From Candidatus Poribacteria bacterium (GTDB lineage: Bacteria > Poribacteria > WGA-4E > WGA-3G): a stretch of 5,133 nucleotides of DNA. The position numbers and the translations under genes are program-made. The notes below the pieces were generated by a model that saw only the letters and a program-made list of their open reading frames with translations, was not told where the DNA came from and searched no databases. Below are positions 1 through 5,133 of this stretch, piece by piece. Position 1 is the first letter of the stretch, and every line of letters starts with the position of its first letter. The stretch spans positions 1 to 5,133 of the forward strand of contig VXXH01000029.1 in assembly GCA_009835515.1 (NCBI GenBank), written 5' to 3'.

Positions 1-197
1 GCACCAAAGAGACCTCCGCGTTTGATGCCATCAAAGCATTGAAAGAAGAAGTTGAGGCGGTTGACGCGCTAATGTCCCTTCACGAATCCGAATTGCAAAA
101 GCTGGAGACAAGCACCCAAACGCAATACGAGATGTCAAAAATGGCACTGTCAATGTTTCAAGAACGTTTTGACGAATTCAAAGCAGGTTGCGAATAA
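1..197 (+). CDS. C-terminal end of an unrecognised coiled-coil-like protein (5' truncated by the window edge)
   Basis: An open frame runs in from the left edge (first whole codon at position 3) and ends at TAA 195-197, giving 64 residues of a longer protein. The stretch is rich in Glu, Lys, Ala, Leu and Met, has no Pro, and has a rough heptad spacing of hydrophobic residues (AIKALKEEVEAVDALM and onward). It is therefore probably a long helix or coiled coil, and it ends in a short tail, KAGCE. There is no recognisable catalytic motif and I cannot name the family. It lies 21 bases before the epimerase on the same strand, which suggests one transcript. An internal ATG at 72 could in principle start a very short protein, but the frame is open upstream of it, so a truncated larger gene is more likely. 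Confidence 0.6.
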   Translation, partial: TKETSAFDAIKALKEEVEAVDALMSLHESELQKLETSTQTQYEMSKMALSMFQERFDEFKAGCE

Positions 198-218
198 CCG
201 TGAAAGGGAATAGATACA

Positions 219-1220
219 ATGAAATATCTCGTCACCGGCTGTGCCGGATTTATCGGATGGAAAGTGACAGAATTTTTGCTGGAGACGGGTCATACCGTTG
301 TCGGGGTTGATAACATAAATACCGCTTACGACACACAAGTCAAACAGTGGAGACTCAAGCAACTCGAAGGCACTCCAAATTTTGAATTTCACCGTTCTGA
401 CATCTGCGACCGAGATGCCCTGCGAAAAATATTTAGAGGTTCTGATACGGCACAGCGGAGTGTGCCTACTACTTTTAATGCTGTGATTAACCTTGCAGCA
501 CGCGCCGGTGTCCGACAGTCCGTGGAAAACCCGTGGGTATATGTTGATACGAACGTGACTGGCACGCTAAATCTGTTGGAGTTTTGCCGTGAGTTTGAAG
601 TCAGTAAATTCGTATTGGCTTCAACATCAAGCCTCTACGGTGCGAACAACTCACTTCCGTTCAGTGAGGAAGCGAACACAGAGGGTCCCTTATCCCCTTA
701 TGCCGCTTCAAAAAAAGGTGCCGAATCGCTCTGTCATAGTTACCACCATCTCTACGGTATCGACGTGACAATCTTCCGTTTTTTCACTGTCTATGGCCCC
801 GCTGGCAGACCCGATATGAGCGCATTCCGCTTTGTCCAGTGGATTAGCGAGGGAAAACCGGTTCTTGTCTACGGTGACGGCAAACAGTCCTCGCGAGACT
901 ATACCTATCTCGAAGATATCGCTCGTGGTGTGATTGCTGGACTGAAACCTCTTAAATACGAAGTAATTAATCTCGGTTCAGACAGTCCCATCGTGCTGAT
1001 CGATACCATCCGACTCATAGAAGAACTCGTTGGCAAGGAAGCGGAACTTTCACATCAACCGTTCCATCCTGCAGATGTGCGTGCAACGTGGGCAGACATC
1101 CGAAAGGCGGAAAAACTTTTAGGGTGGCGACCACAAGTCACTTTTCGAGAGGGAATAACGGCACTTGTGGAATGGTATCAGGCAAATCGGGAATGGGCAA
1201 AGCACATCCAGACCGGCTAA
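219..1220 (+). CDS. NAD-dependent epimerase/dehydratase, UDP-glucuronate 4-epimerase-like
   Basis: This is a cytoplasmic extended short-chain dehydrogenase (SDR) of 333 residues, full length for the family. The N-terminal Rossmann fold has the NAD motif TGCAGFIG (Gly7, Gly10, Gly13), with an acidic residue, Asp31, in GVDNINTAYD at the end of beta-2. NLAARAGVRQSVENP (91-105), the STSS stretch (135-138) and Tyr161-x3-Lys165 form the catalytic set. RFFTVYGPAGRPDM (187-200) and SRDYTYLEDIA (225-235) are hallmarks of the branch that includes UDP-glucuronate 4-epimerases. These interconvert UDP-glucuronate and UDP-galacturonate for capsule, O-antigen or other surface glycans. The exact sugar cannot be read from sequence; a related UDP-hexose epimerase or dehydratase is possible. 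About ten extra residues sit at 74-85, before the AVINLAA strand. The ATG at 219 is preceded by GAAAGGGAA (202-210), a usable ribosome-binding site. It probably shares a transcript with the gene ending at 197. Its stop overlaps that of the convergent gene. Confidence 0.93.
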   Translation: MKYLVTGCAGFIGWKVTEFLLETGHTVVGVDNINTAYDTQVKQWRLKQLEGTPNFEFHRSDICDRDALRKIFRGSDTAQRSVPTTFNAVINLAARAGVRQSVENPWVYVDTNVTGTLNLLEFCREFEVSKFVLASTSSLYGANNSLPFSEEANTEGPLSPYAASKKGAESLCHSYHHLYGIDVTIFRFFTVYGPAGRPDMSAFRFVQWISEGKPVLVYGDGKQSSRDYTYLEDIARGVIAGLKPLKYEVINLGSDSPIVLIDTIRLIEELVGKEAELSHQPFHPADVRATWADIRKAEKLLGWRPQVTFREGITALVEWYQANREWAKHIQTG

Positions 1221-1837
1221 ACTGCAGATACAGCCTGTGAACCGCTACGCTGCGTTAAAAGCGTGATCGCCTTTTTCAAGGCATCGGCGTCCACCTTTAT
1301 TTTCGCTATTTCCACCTCGCGTTGTACATAAGTCAGGGTATGCTCCGGACTCATCGGGGCAGCAATGTCTTGTACAATCTTATGGAGCCGTTTAACATCG
1401 GCTTTCTTGATACCTGTCTGTGCCTCAACGCGGGTATGCAGGACAGTGGGAGATTCCGGTTCTTCAACGGGTTTTGCTTGCTTGGTACGGGTGGACTTAG
1501 CTTTCGGTTTCGACTCGGCAGACGACGCTGTGGGTGTCTTCGCACGGCGGGTACGTCTTCGAGAGGGACCCTGTTTAGAGGACTGAATTTTCCCTGCCTC
1601 CAAGGATTTGACTCCACATTCTTTACATAACTTCGCTGTGACATCCCGCAAGGTCATCGTTACAATAATTTCACTGATTGCCCCACAGCGTTCACATTCG
1701 GCGAGGTTTTCGATGCTTGCAAGGATGTCCGCCTGTATTGCGAGCATCTTTTCCTTATCGGTTTTTGTCTGTTTCTCTTTCTGGCAGAGCGTGATCAGTT
1801 GCTGTGCGGCTTTCTCAATTGTGTCTAAATGTCCCAT
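1217..1837 (-). CDS. Unrecognised protein with a CxxC-x19-CxxC zinc-binding motif and basic linker
   Basis: I do not recognise a named family. The 206-residue product has three visible parts. Residues 1-45 are helical and charged. Residues 46-76 hold two cysteine pairs, Cys48/Cys51 (CERCG) and Cys71/Cys74 (CKECG), 19 residues apart, which is the pattern of a structural zinc ribbon or treble-clef knuckle. Residues 85-130 are a low-complexity linker rich in Arg, Lys, Ser, Thr and Pro (SRRRTRRAK, then KPKAKSTRTKQAKP), followed by a helical region (140-197). There is no signal peptide or membrane segment, so it is probably cytoplasmic. A zinc knuckle plus a basic arm suggests nucleic-acid or ribosome binding, but this is inference. 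I chose the ATG at 1837 because AGGGGG (1842-1847) sits 4 bases upstream. A longer frame beginning with TTG at 1861 would place that ribosome-binding site inside the gene. It lies 114 bases after cimA on the same strand and may be read through from it. Confidence 0.8.
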   Translation of the reverse strand: MGHLDTIEKAAQQLITLCQKEKQTKTDKEKMLAIQADILASIENLAECERCGAISEIIVTMTLRDVTAKLCKECGVKSLEAGKIQSSKQGPSRRRTRRAKTPTASSAESKPKAKSTRTKQAKPVEEPESPTVLHTRVEAQTGIKKADVKRLHKIVQDIAAPMSPEHTLTYVQREVEIAKIKVDADALKKAITLLTQRSGSQAVSAV

Positions 1838-1841
1838 GTTT

Positions 1842-1847
1842 CCCCCT
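1842..1847 (-). promoter_or_regulatory. Ribosome-binding site that decides the start of the zinc-motif gene
   Basis: On the minus strand AGGGGG is followed by AAAC and then the ATG at 1837. This purine-rich site favours the ATG over the TTG eight codons upstream, which has no comparable site before it. Confidence 0.7.
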
Positions 1848-1860
1848 AAGATGCTTAACA

Positions 1861-1876
1861 AGGTAACCTGAGGTTA
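1861..1876. promoter_or_regulatory. Short alternating inverted repeat (possible operator) upstream of the zinc-motif gene
   Basis: The plus strand reads AGGTAACCTGAGGTTA. It contains two overlapping inverted repeats: AGGT-A-ACCT (1861-1869) and TAACCT-G-AGGTTA (1864-1876). It lies 24-39 bases upstream of the ATG at 1837, in the spacer after cimA. The symmetry could bind a small dimeric regulator or form a small hairpin in the leader. No clear sigma70 promoter is visible next to it, and arms this short may arise by chance. Confidence 0.25.
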
Positions 1877-1951
1877 GAATTTTTAACGCGATTTGCAGGC
1901 GAGATTTGTGACAGGAGACGTACCTATCCAAGGCAATTATTCCGACTGTTG

Positions 1952-3523
1952 TCAGGCAGTAACTTTTTTATCCGTATAGAGTTTATATTCAAAACTATCG
2001 AGCAGTGCCTCGCAACTCGCGGAGATAATATTCTCTGAGACACCGACGGTTCTCCAACTTTGCTCTCCGTCACTCGCTTCAATCAGCACCCTGACTTTTG
2101 AACCGGTGCCAGCTTTGGTATCCAGCACTCGGACTTTGTAATCTATGAGTCGGACTGTCTGGAGGGCGGGATAGAACTGTTCGAGTGCCTTTCGGAGTGC
2201 CGTGTCAAGTGCGTTGACGGGTCCATCGCCATCGGCAGCGGTATGTGCAGTCAGCCCGTCTGGTGTCGTGACCTTTACCGTTGCTTCGGAACGCATCGCG
2301 AAGTCAGTGAATTGCTCAATAATCACGCGAAAACCGACAGGATCAAAGAAGGACTCATATCCGTTAAACACCTTATGTGTCAAAAGTTCAAACGATGCTT
2401 CAGCGGCTTCATATTGGTAACCTTCTTGTTCGGCTTCTTTGAGACGCTTGAAGAGTTCTAACACCTGCGGTGAATTCTTATCGTAATCCGGATACTCCTT
2501 CTCGATTTTTTTCATGATGGTGCCGCGTCCGGCTTGGTCAGAGACGAGAATCCGTTGTGTATTGCCAACCGTTTCGGGTATGATGTGTTCATAGGTAAGG
2601 CGATTTTTACGGATCGCATCGGTATGTAAACCACCTTTATGCGCAAAAGCAGAACGTCCGACGTAGGGTTGACGTTCATCATGCGGGAGGTTCGCCAATT
2701 CGCTGATAAGTCGTGATATGCTCGTTAATCCTTGCAGCTGCGCATCGCTGAGACACTTTATTCCGAGTTTGAGTTGAATTGTAGGGATAATAGAGGCGAG
2801 ATTCGCGTTTCCACACCGTTCACCGTAGCCGTTGAATGTACCTTGGACGTGGGTTGCACCAGCCTGTACAGCCAGTACAGCGTTTGCCGCCCCCATCCCC
2901 GCATCGTTGTGCGTGTGGATGCCGACAGGCAAAGACAGCTCGGCGAGGACGGCTTTGACACCTTCCTGGATCTCCAATGGCAATCTACCACCGTTGGTAT
3001 CACAGAGGACGAGACAACTTGCCCCCCCTGCTGCAGCGGCTTGCAGTGTTTCTACTGCATACGTAGCGTCATCGGCGTAGCCATCAAAAAAGTGCTCTGC
3101 ATCATAAATCACCTCGCGCCCGTTCTCGACGAGGTAGCGGACGGAGCTCTCAATTAATTCCAAGTTATCTTTAGCCGTCACGCGCAGGACATCGGTCGCA
3201 TGAAGCCGCCAACTTTTCCCAAAGATCGTGACAGTTCGCGCGCCTGTATCCAGCAAAGCCGCCAGATTCGGATCCGCATCAACGGTATAAGTAGGGTATC
3301 TCGTGCTACCAAACGGCACAATCGTCGCCGTTTCGAGTGCCAGACCCTTCGCTCGTTTGAAAAATTCTATATCTTTCGGATTAGAACCAGGATAACCGCC
3401 CTCAATATAGCGAATGCCTAATTTATCCAGTGCTTCTATAATGATAAGTTTATCTTCAACAGAAAATGCTACGCCTTCTGCTTGGCTGCCATCCCTGAGC
3501 GTCGTATCGTAAAATTCAACCAT
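1952..3523 (-). CDS. cimA: (R)-citramalate synthase (CimA)
   Basis: CimA condenses pyruvate with acetyl-CoA to (R)-citramalate, the first step of the threonine-independent route to 2-oxobutyrate and isoleucine, in the cytoplasm. From the ATG at 3523 the protein has 523 residues, a normal length for this branch of the isopropylmalate/citramalate synthase family. The TIM-barrel domain opens with VEFYDTTLRDGSQAEG (Arg10-Asp11 of the active site). It continues with YIEGGYPGSNPKD (39-51), typical of this CimA type rather than LeuA, and the metal-binding GIHTHND (201-207, His203 and His205). NGYGERCGNANL (231-242) and YVGRSAFAHKGGLH (287-300) follow. Residues about 385-515 form the LeuA-type regulatory domain (VKVTTPDG, HTAADGDGPVNALD), so feedback control, probably by isoleucine, is expected. 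The frame stays open upstream to 3574 (TTG, 540 residues). The ATG is chosen because the family starts next to the first barrel strand, but its ribosome-binding site is weak (GAAG). The promoter lies at 3642-3670. Confidence 0.95.
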   Translation of the reverse strand: MVEFYDTTLRDGSQAEGVAFSVEDKLIIIEALDKLGIRYIEGGYPGSNPKDIEFFKRAKGLALETATIVPFGSTRYPTYTVDADPNLAALLDTGARTVTIFGKSWRLHATDVLRVTAKDNLELIESSVRYLVENGREVIYDAEHFFDGYADDATYAVETLQAAAAGGASCLVLCDTNGGRLPLEIQEGVKAVLAELSLPVGIHTHNDAGMGAANAVLAVQAGATHVQGTFNGYGERCGNANLASIIPTIQLKLGIKCLSDAQLQGLTSISRLISELANLPHDERQPYVGRSAFAHKGGLHTDAIRKNRLTYEHIIPETVGNTQRILVSDQAGRGTIMKKIEKEYPDYDKNSPQVLELFKRLKEAEQEGYQYEAAEASFELLTHKVFNGYESFFDPVGFRVIIEQFTDFAMRSEATVKVTTPDGLTAHTAADGDGPVNALDTALRKALEQFYPALQTVRLIDYKVRVLDTKAGTGSKVRVLIEASDGEQSWRTVGVSENIISASCEALLDSFEYKLYTDKKVTA

Positions 3524-3538
3524 TTTATTCTTCACTGT

Positions 3539-3596
3539 AAGTTTTGGCTCGCGCTTTTGAATACGGACTCGCAAACTTCGCCCTACAACGCCAAAA
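3539..3596. repeat. Possible small palindromic repeat between ribosome-binding site and ATG of cimA
   Basis: Two overlapping inverted-repeat pairs are visible. TTTTGGC (3542-3548) pairs with GCCAAAA (3590-3596), and AAGTTT (3539-3544) pairs with AAACTT (3573-3578). The interior holds the related pieces GGCTCGCG and GGACTCGC. The arrangement resembles a degenerate REP/MITE-type intergenic element. It occupies the space between a good ribosome-binding site (3605-3612) and the first ATG of cimA (3523). The arms are short and imperfect, so this is tentative. Confidence 0.3.
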
Positions 3597-3604
3597 TTCG
3601 GTGT

Positions 3605-3612
3605 CTCCTTTT
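3605..3612 (-). promoter_or_regulatory. Strong Shine-Dalgarno sequence in the cimA leader without a matching in-frame start
   Basis: The minus strand reads AAAAGGAG, the best ribosome-binding site in the leader, about 25 bases after the predicted transcription start. At normal spacing there is no ATG or GTG. The nearest candidate, TTG at 3594-3592, is out of frame with cimA and stops after three codons. The first cimA-frame start candidates are TTG 3574 (AGGG 6 bases upstream of it) and ATG 3523. Confidence 0.5.
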
Positions 3613-3641
3613 AGTCGTTCCCATTTGATTCTGTTATTGAA

Positions 3642-3670
3642 ATTCTATCACATTTTAGAGCAAAAGTCAA
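3642..3670 (-). promoter_or_regulatory. Sigma70-type promoter of cimA
   Basis: On the minus strand a -35 box TTGACT (3670-3665) and a -10 box TAGAAT (3647-3642) are separated by exactly 17 bases. Each box is one base from consensus. The predicted start of transcription is near 3635, leaving a leader of about 110 bases before the ATG at 3523. No leucine- or isoleucine-rich leader peptide or obvious terminator hairpin is seen in that leader. Confidence 0.75.
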
Positions 3671-3719
3671 GATATTTGTAGACCTACGACATGTTTCCCT
3701 TTCATAATCTAAGCGATTG

Positions 3720-3728
3720 TGTTATAAT
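3720..3728 (+). promoter_or_regulatory. Extended -10 promoter of dacB, placed for a leaderless transcript
   Basis: The plus strand reads TGTTATAAT, which is a perfect TATAAT (3723-3728) with the TGn extension. The -35 region is weak (TTTCAT at 3700-3705 with 17-base spacing), as is common for extended -10 promoters. Transcription would start about 3735, only 3 bases before the ATG at 3738 or at that ATG itself. Confidence 0.6.
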
Positions 3729-3737
3729 TTAACTATC

Positions 3738-5036
3738 ATGAAAAACTATGCTATTTTACTCATTTGTGTTGCGTTGTTGTTCTCAGGTTGCGGAATACTG
3801 GTGTCCAAACCGAAACCTGTTGAAACCCAGTCATTAACAAGCTTGGCAAACCCGATCGAAAAACTACACACCGATATTGATGCCGTTTTACAGGAGACGT
3901 TGTTCACAACAGCAAGTGTCGGCATAAAAGTTGTCGCTGTCGAAACAGGGGAGGTCGTTTATGAAAAGAACCCCTACAAACTCCACCATCCCGCCTCCAC
4001 AACAAAACTCTTCACGGCAGCAACCGCCTTGGCAAAACTCGGATCAGACTACCAGTTTGAAACGACCATTTACGTTGATGCGGATGCGGATACACAAGTG
4101 GTCGGAGACATCTACCTCAAAGGCAGAGCCGACCCTGTGCTTCAACCGATTGATATAATGAAATTGGTCGATACGTTGCTTGAAACTGGCTTGAAATCAA
4201 TACAGGGCGATATTGTCGTTGACACAACATATCTTGACACTGTTCGGGAAGGTCCTGGATGGATGTGGGACGATAGGCAGCTTCGGATTAGTGCTTTAAG
4301 CATCAGACAAATAGAACCCGAACCGGGTACAAGGAGCAGAGCCCTTGCCTGCGGTTATCTACTGAAAAACGAACTCATAGAGAAAGGTATTGAGGTGACG
4401 GGTGATGTCGTCCCCGGCACAGTGCCATTAGATGCGCGTACGGTTGCTAAACACCTATCGCCGCCACTCGCCAATATCATCAAATTAATGAACAAACCGA
4501 GTGACAATTGGATCGCTGAACTGCTTTTCAAAACGATAGGTGCTGAAGCGATGGGTGAACCCGGCACATGGCAAAAAGGGAGAGATGCTGTCAATGAATT
4601 CTTGGAAGAAATCATGGGTGAACCGCCAGCGCATCGGTTCGTTGACGGTTCTGGACTCTCTCGGTATAATCTCCTCAACGCCGAATTGCTCACGCAGCTG
4701 CTCGTCTATATGTATCAGAATTTTGAGTTGATGCCGGAGTATGTGGCATCGCTCCCGATTGCTGGTGTTGACGGCACTTTAATGAATCGGATGCAAGGCG
4801 TATATGCCGAAAGGATATTACGTGCGAAAACAGGGACGTTGAGTGGTGTCTCTGCGCTTGCTGGCTACACGACCACGGCAGATGGTGAGGTCTTTGCGTT
4901 CGGTATCCTCATCAGCCACTACGTCGGTTCTGCTACCCCCGCGCGGGATATCCAAGATCAAATTGGGAACTATTTAACGAGTTTCAGTCGTCATCCTGTC
5001 AGTAATGTTAATGGCAAACTCTCCGAAGATGAATAA
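3738..5036 (+). CDS. dacB: D-alanyl-D-alanine carboxypeptidase/endopeptidase, PBP4 (DacB) type, peptidase S13, predicted lipoprotein
   Basis: This enzyme removes the terminal D-Ala from peptidoglycan stem peptides and can cut D-Ala-meso-DAP cross-links outside the cytoplasmic membrane. The 432-residue product starts with a lipoprotein signal (MKNYAILLICVALLFSGC). Cys18 is the likely lipidated residue and Gly follows it, which favours outer-membrane sorting in diderms. All three penicillin-binding motifs are present: Ser87-Thr-Thr-Lys90 (nucleophile and base), Ser255-Asp-Asn257, and Lys364-Thr-Gly366. The S13 signatures GRADPVL (129-135) and DGSGLSRYN (303-311) are also present. The SxN-KTG spacing is normal. 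The SxxK-SxN spacing of 168 is about 76 residues shorter than in E. coli PBP4, so part of the accessory domain is missing. The ATG at 3738 is preferred over a TTG at 3717 because the signal peptide begins there and the TTG lies upstream of the -10 box. No ribosome-binding site precedes the ATG. It is divergent from cimA. Confidence 0.93.
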   Translation: MKNYAILLICVALLFSGCGILVSKPKPVETQSLTSLANPIEKLHTDIDAVLQETLFTTASVGIKVVAVETGEVVYEKNPYKLHHPASTTKLFTAATALAKLGSDYQFETTIYVDADADTQVVGDIYLKGRADPVLQPIDIMKLVDTLLETGLKSIQGDIVVDTTYLDTVREGPGWMWDDRQLRISALSIRQIEPEPGTRSRALACGYLLKNELIEKGIEVTGDVVPGTVPLDARTVAKHLSPPLANIIKLMNKPSDNWIAELLFKTIGAEAMGEPGTWQKGRDAVNEFLEEIMGEPPAHRFVDGSGLSRYNLLNAELLTQLLVYMYQNFELMPEYVASLPIAGVDGTLMNRMQGVYAERILRAKTGTLSGVSALAGYTTTADGEVFAFGILISHYVGSATPARDIQDQIGNYLTSFSRHPVSNVNGKLSEDE

Positions 5037-5073
5037 GAACAGCTTGAGTTTGCAGGTTTATCAATGTGGTTTC

Positions 5074-5102
5074 TTGACATCTATGTTTAAACACGTTATA
5101 AT
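5074..5102 (+). promoter_or_regulatory. Perfect-consensus sigma70 promoter reading out of the right edge
   Basis: TTGACA (5074-5079) and TATAAT (5097-5102) are separated by exactly 17 bases, which is the full consensus. The predicted start of transcription is near 5109, so the gene it serves begins beyond the window. The spacer holds a perfect 10-base palindrome, TGTTTAAACA (5084-5093), which may be an operator or simply AT-rich symmetry. It lies 38 bases after the dacB stop, and no convincing rho-independent terminator is visible between them. Confidence 0.8.
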
Positions 5103-5133
5103 ATTTGCAGTTTTTAGATTGTAAACTTACCAG

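Noticed and set aside
150..392. An 80-codon minus-strand frame over the epimerase start
   Set aside because: It is antisense to the conserved NAD-binding motif and has no family features.
440..475. About ten extra residues in the epimerase before AVINLAA
   Set aside because: It falls in a surface loop where length varies within the family, so it is noted in the gene entry but is not a finding.
1322..1630. Plus-strand frames of 102 and 73 codons (and an 87-codon frame at 1608-1871) opposite the zinc-motif gene
   Set aside because: They are opposite the CxxC protein, which has a good ribosome-binding site and sensible domain structure; their Arg/Gly/Cys-rich translations come from reading the basic linker backwards.
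1838..1861. TTG start for the zinc-motif gene, eight codons upstream of the ATG
   Set aside because: The extra codons contain the ribosome-binding site AGGGGG of the ATG at 1837.
2732..3157. A 141-codon open frame on the plus strand inside cimA
   Set aside because: It lies antisense to strongly conserved CimA barrel motifs, has a cysteine-rich composition without recognisable domains, and has no ribosome-binding site; it is a shadow of the coding strand.
3678..3687. GTAG-AC-CTAC inverted repeat between the divergent cimA and dacB promoters, considered as an operator
   Set aside because: Arms of four bases with no extension are expected by chance in a 200-base spacer.
3717..3737. TTG start for dacB, seven codons upstream of the ATG
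   Set aside because: The extra codons are the TATAAT box and would place residues before a normal lipoprotein signal peptide.
4355..4693. A 112-codon minus-strand open frame inside dacB
   Set aside because: It is antisense to the SxN and DGSGLSR region of a clear S13 enzyme; its Ser/Pro-rich translation is typical of a shadow frame.
5049..5110. Two copies of TTTGCAG followed by T-rich sequence, 55 bases apart, after dacB
   Set aside because: Seven-base matches in AT-rich DNA with no further similarity around them.

Overview
The window is 5.1 kb of ordinary bacterial chromosome with moderate GC. It holds four complete or near-complete genes and the tail of a fifth. The gene set suggests a diderm bacterium: a lipoprotein-type penicillin-binding protein, a nucleotide-sugar epimerase of the kind used for surface polysaccharide, and a citramalate synthase for isoleucine. 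The style of the proteins and the AT-rich spacers recall uncultured lineages such as Candidatus Poribacteria or relatives. That is an impression only, since no marker gene is present.

Layout from left to right. (1) Positions 1-197, plus strand: the end of an unrecognised helical, coiled-coil-like protein. (2) Positions 219-1220, plus strand: an NAD-dependent sugar epimerase of the UDP-glucuronate 4-epimerase type, 21 bases after the previous stop and probably in the same operon. (3) Positions 1217-1837, minus strand: an unrecognised 206-residue protein with two CxxC pairs (a probable zinc knuckle), a basic Ser/Thr/Pro-rich linker and a helical C-terminus. Its stop codon overlaps that of the convergent epimerase. 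(4) Positions 1952-3523, minus strand: (R)-citramalate synthase (cimA), upstream of gene 3 on the same strand. (5) Positions 3738-5036, plus strand: a DacB/PBP4-type D-alanyl-D-alanine carboxypeptidase (peptidase family S13) with a lipoprotein signal peptide. It is divergent from cimA.

The cimA-dacB spacer carries a clear sigma70-type promoter for cimA and an extended -10 for dacB. The dacB -10 lies so close to the ATG that the transcript is probably leaderless. At the right edge a perfect-consensus promoter (TTGACA, 17 bases, TATAAT) faces out of the window towards an unseen gene.

The genes do not form one pathway: they cover surface or envelope sugar, an orphan zinc protein, isoleucine precursor synthesis and cell-wall trimming. 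I see no mobile element, CRISPR array, tRNA or rRNA, and no convincing new multi-gene system. The items most worth a second look are the apparently internally shortened, lipid-anchored PBP4 with a leaderless transcript, the separated ribosome-binding site in front of cimA, and the unrecognised zinc protein.
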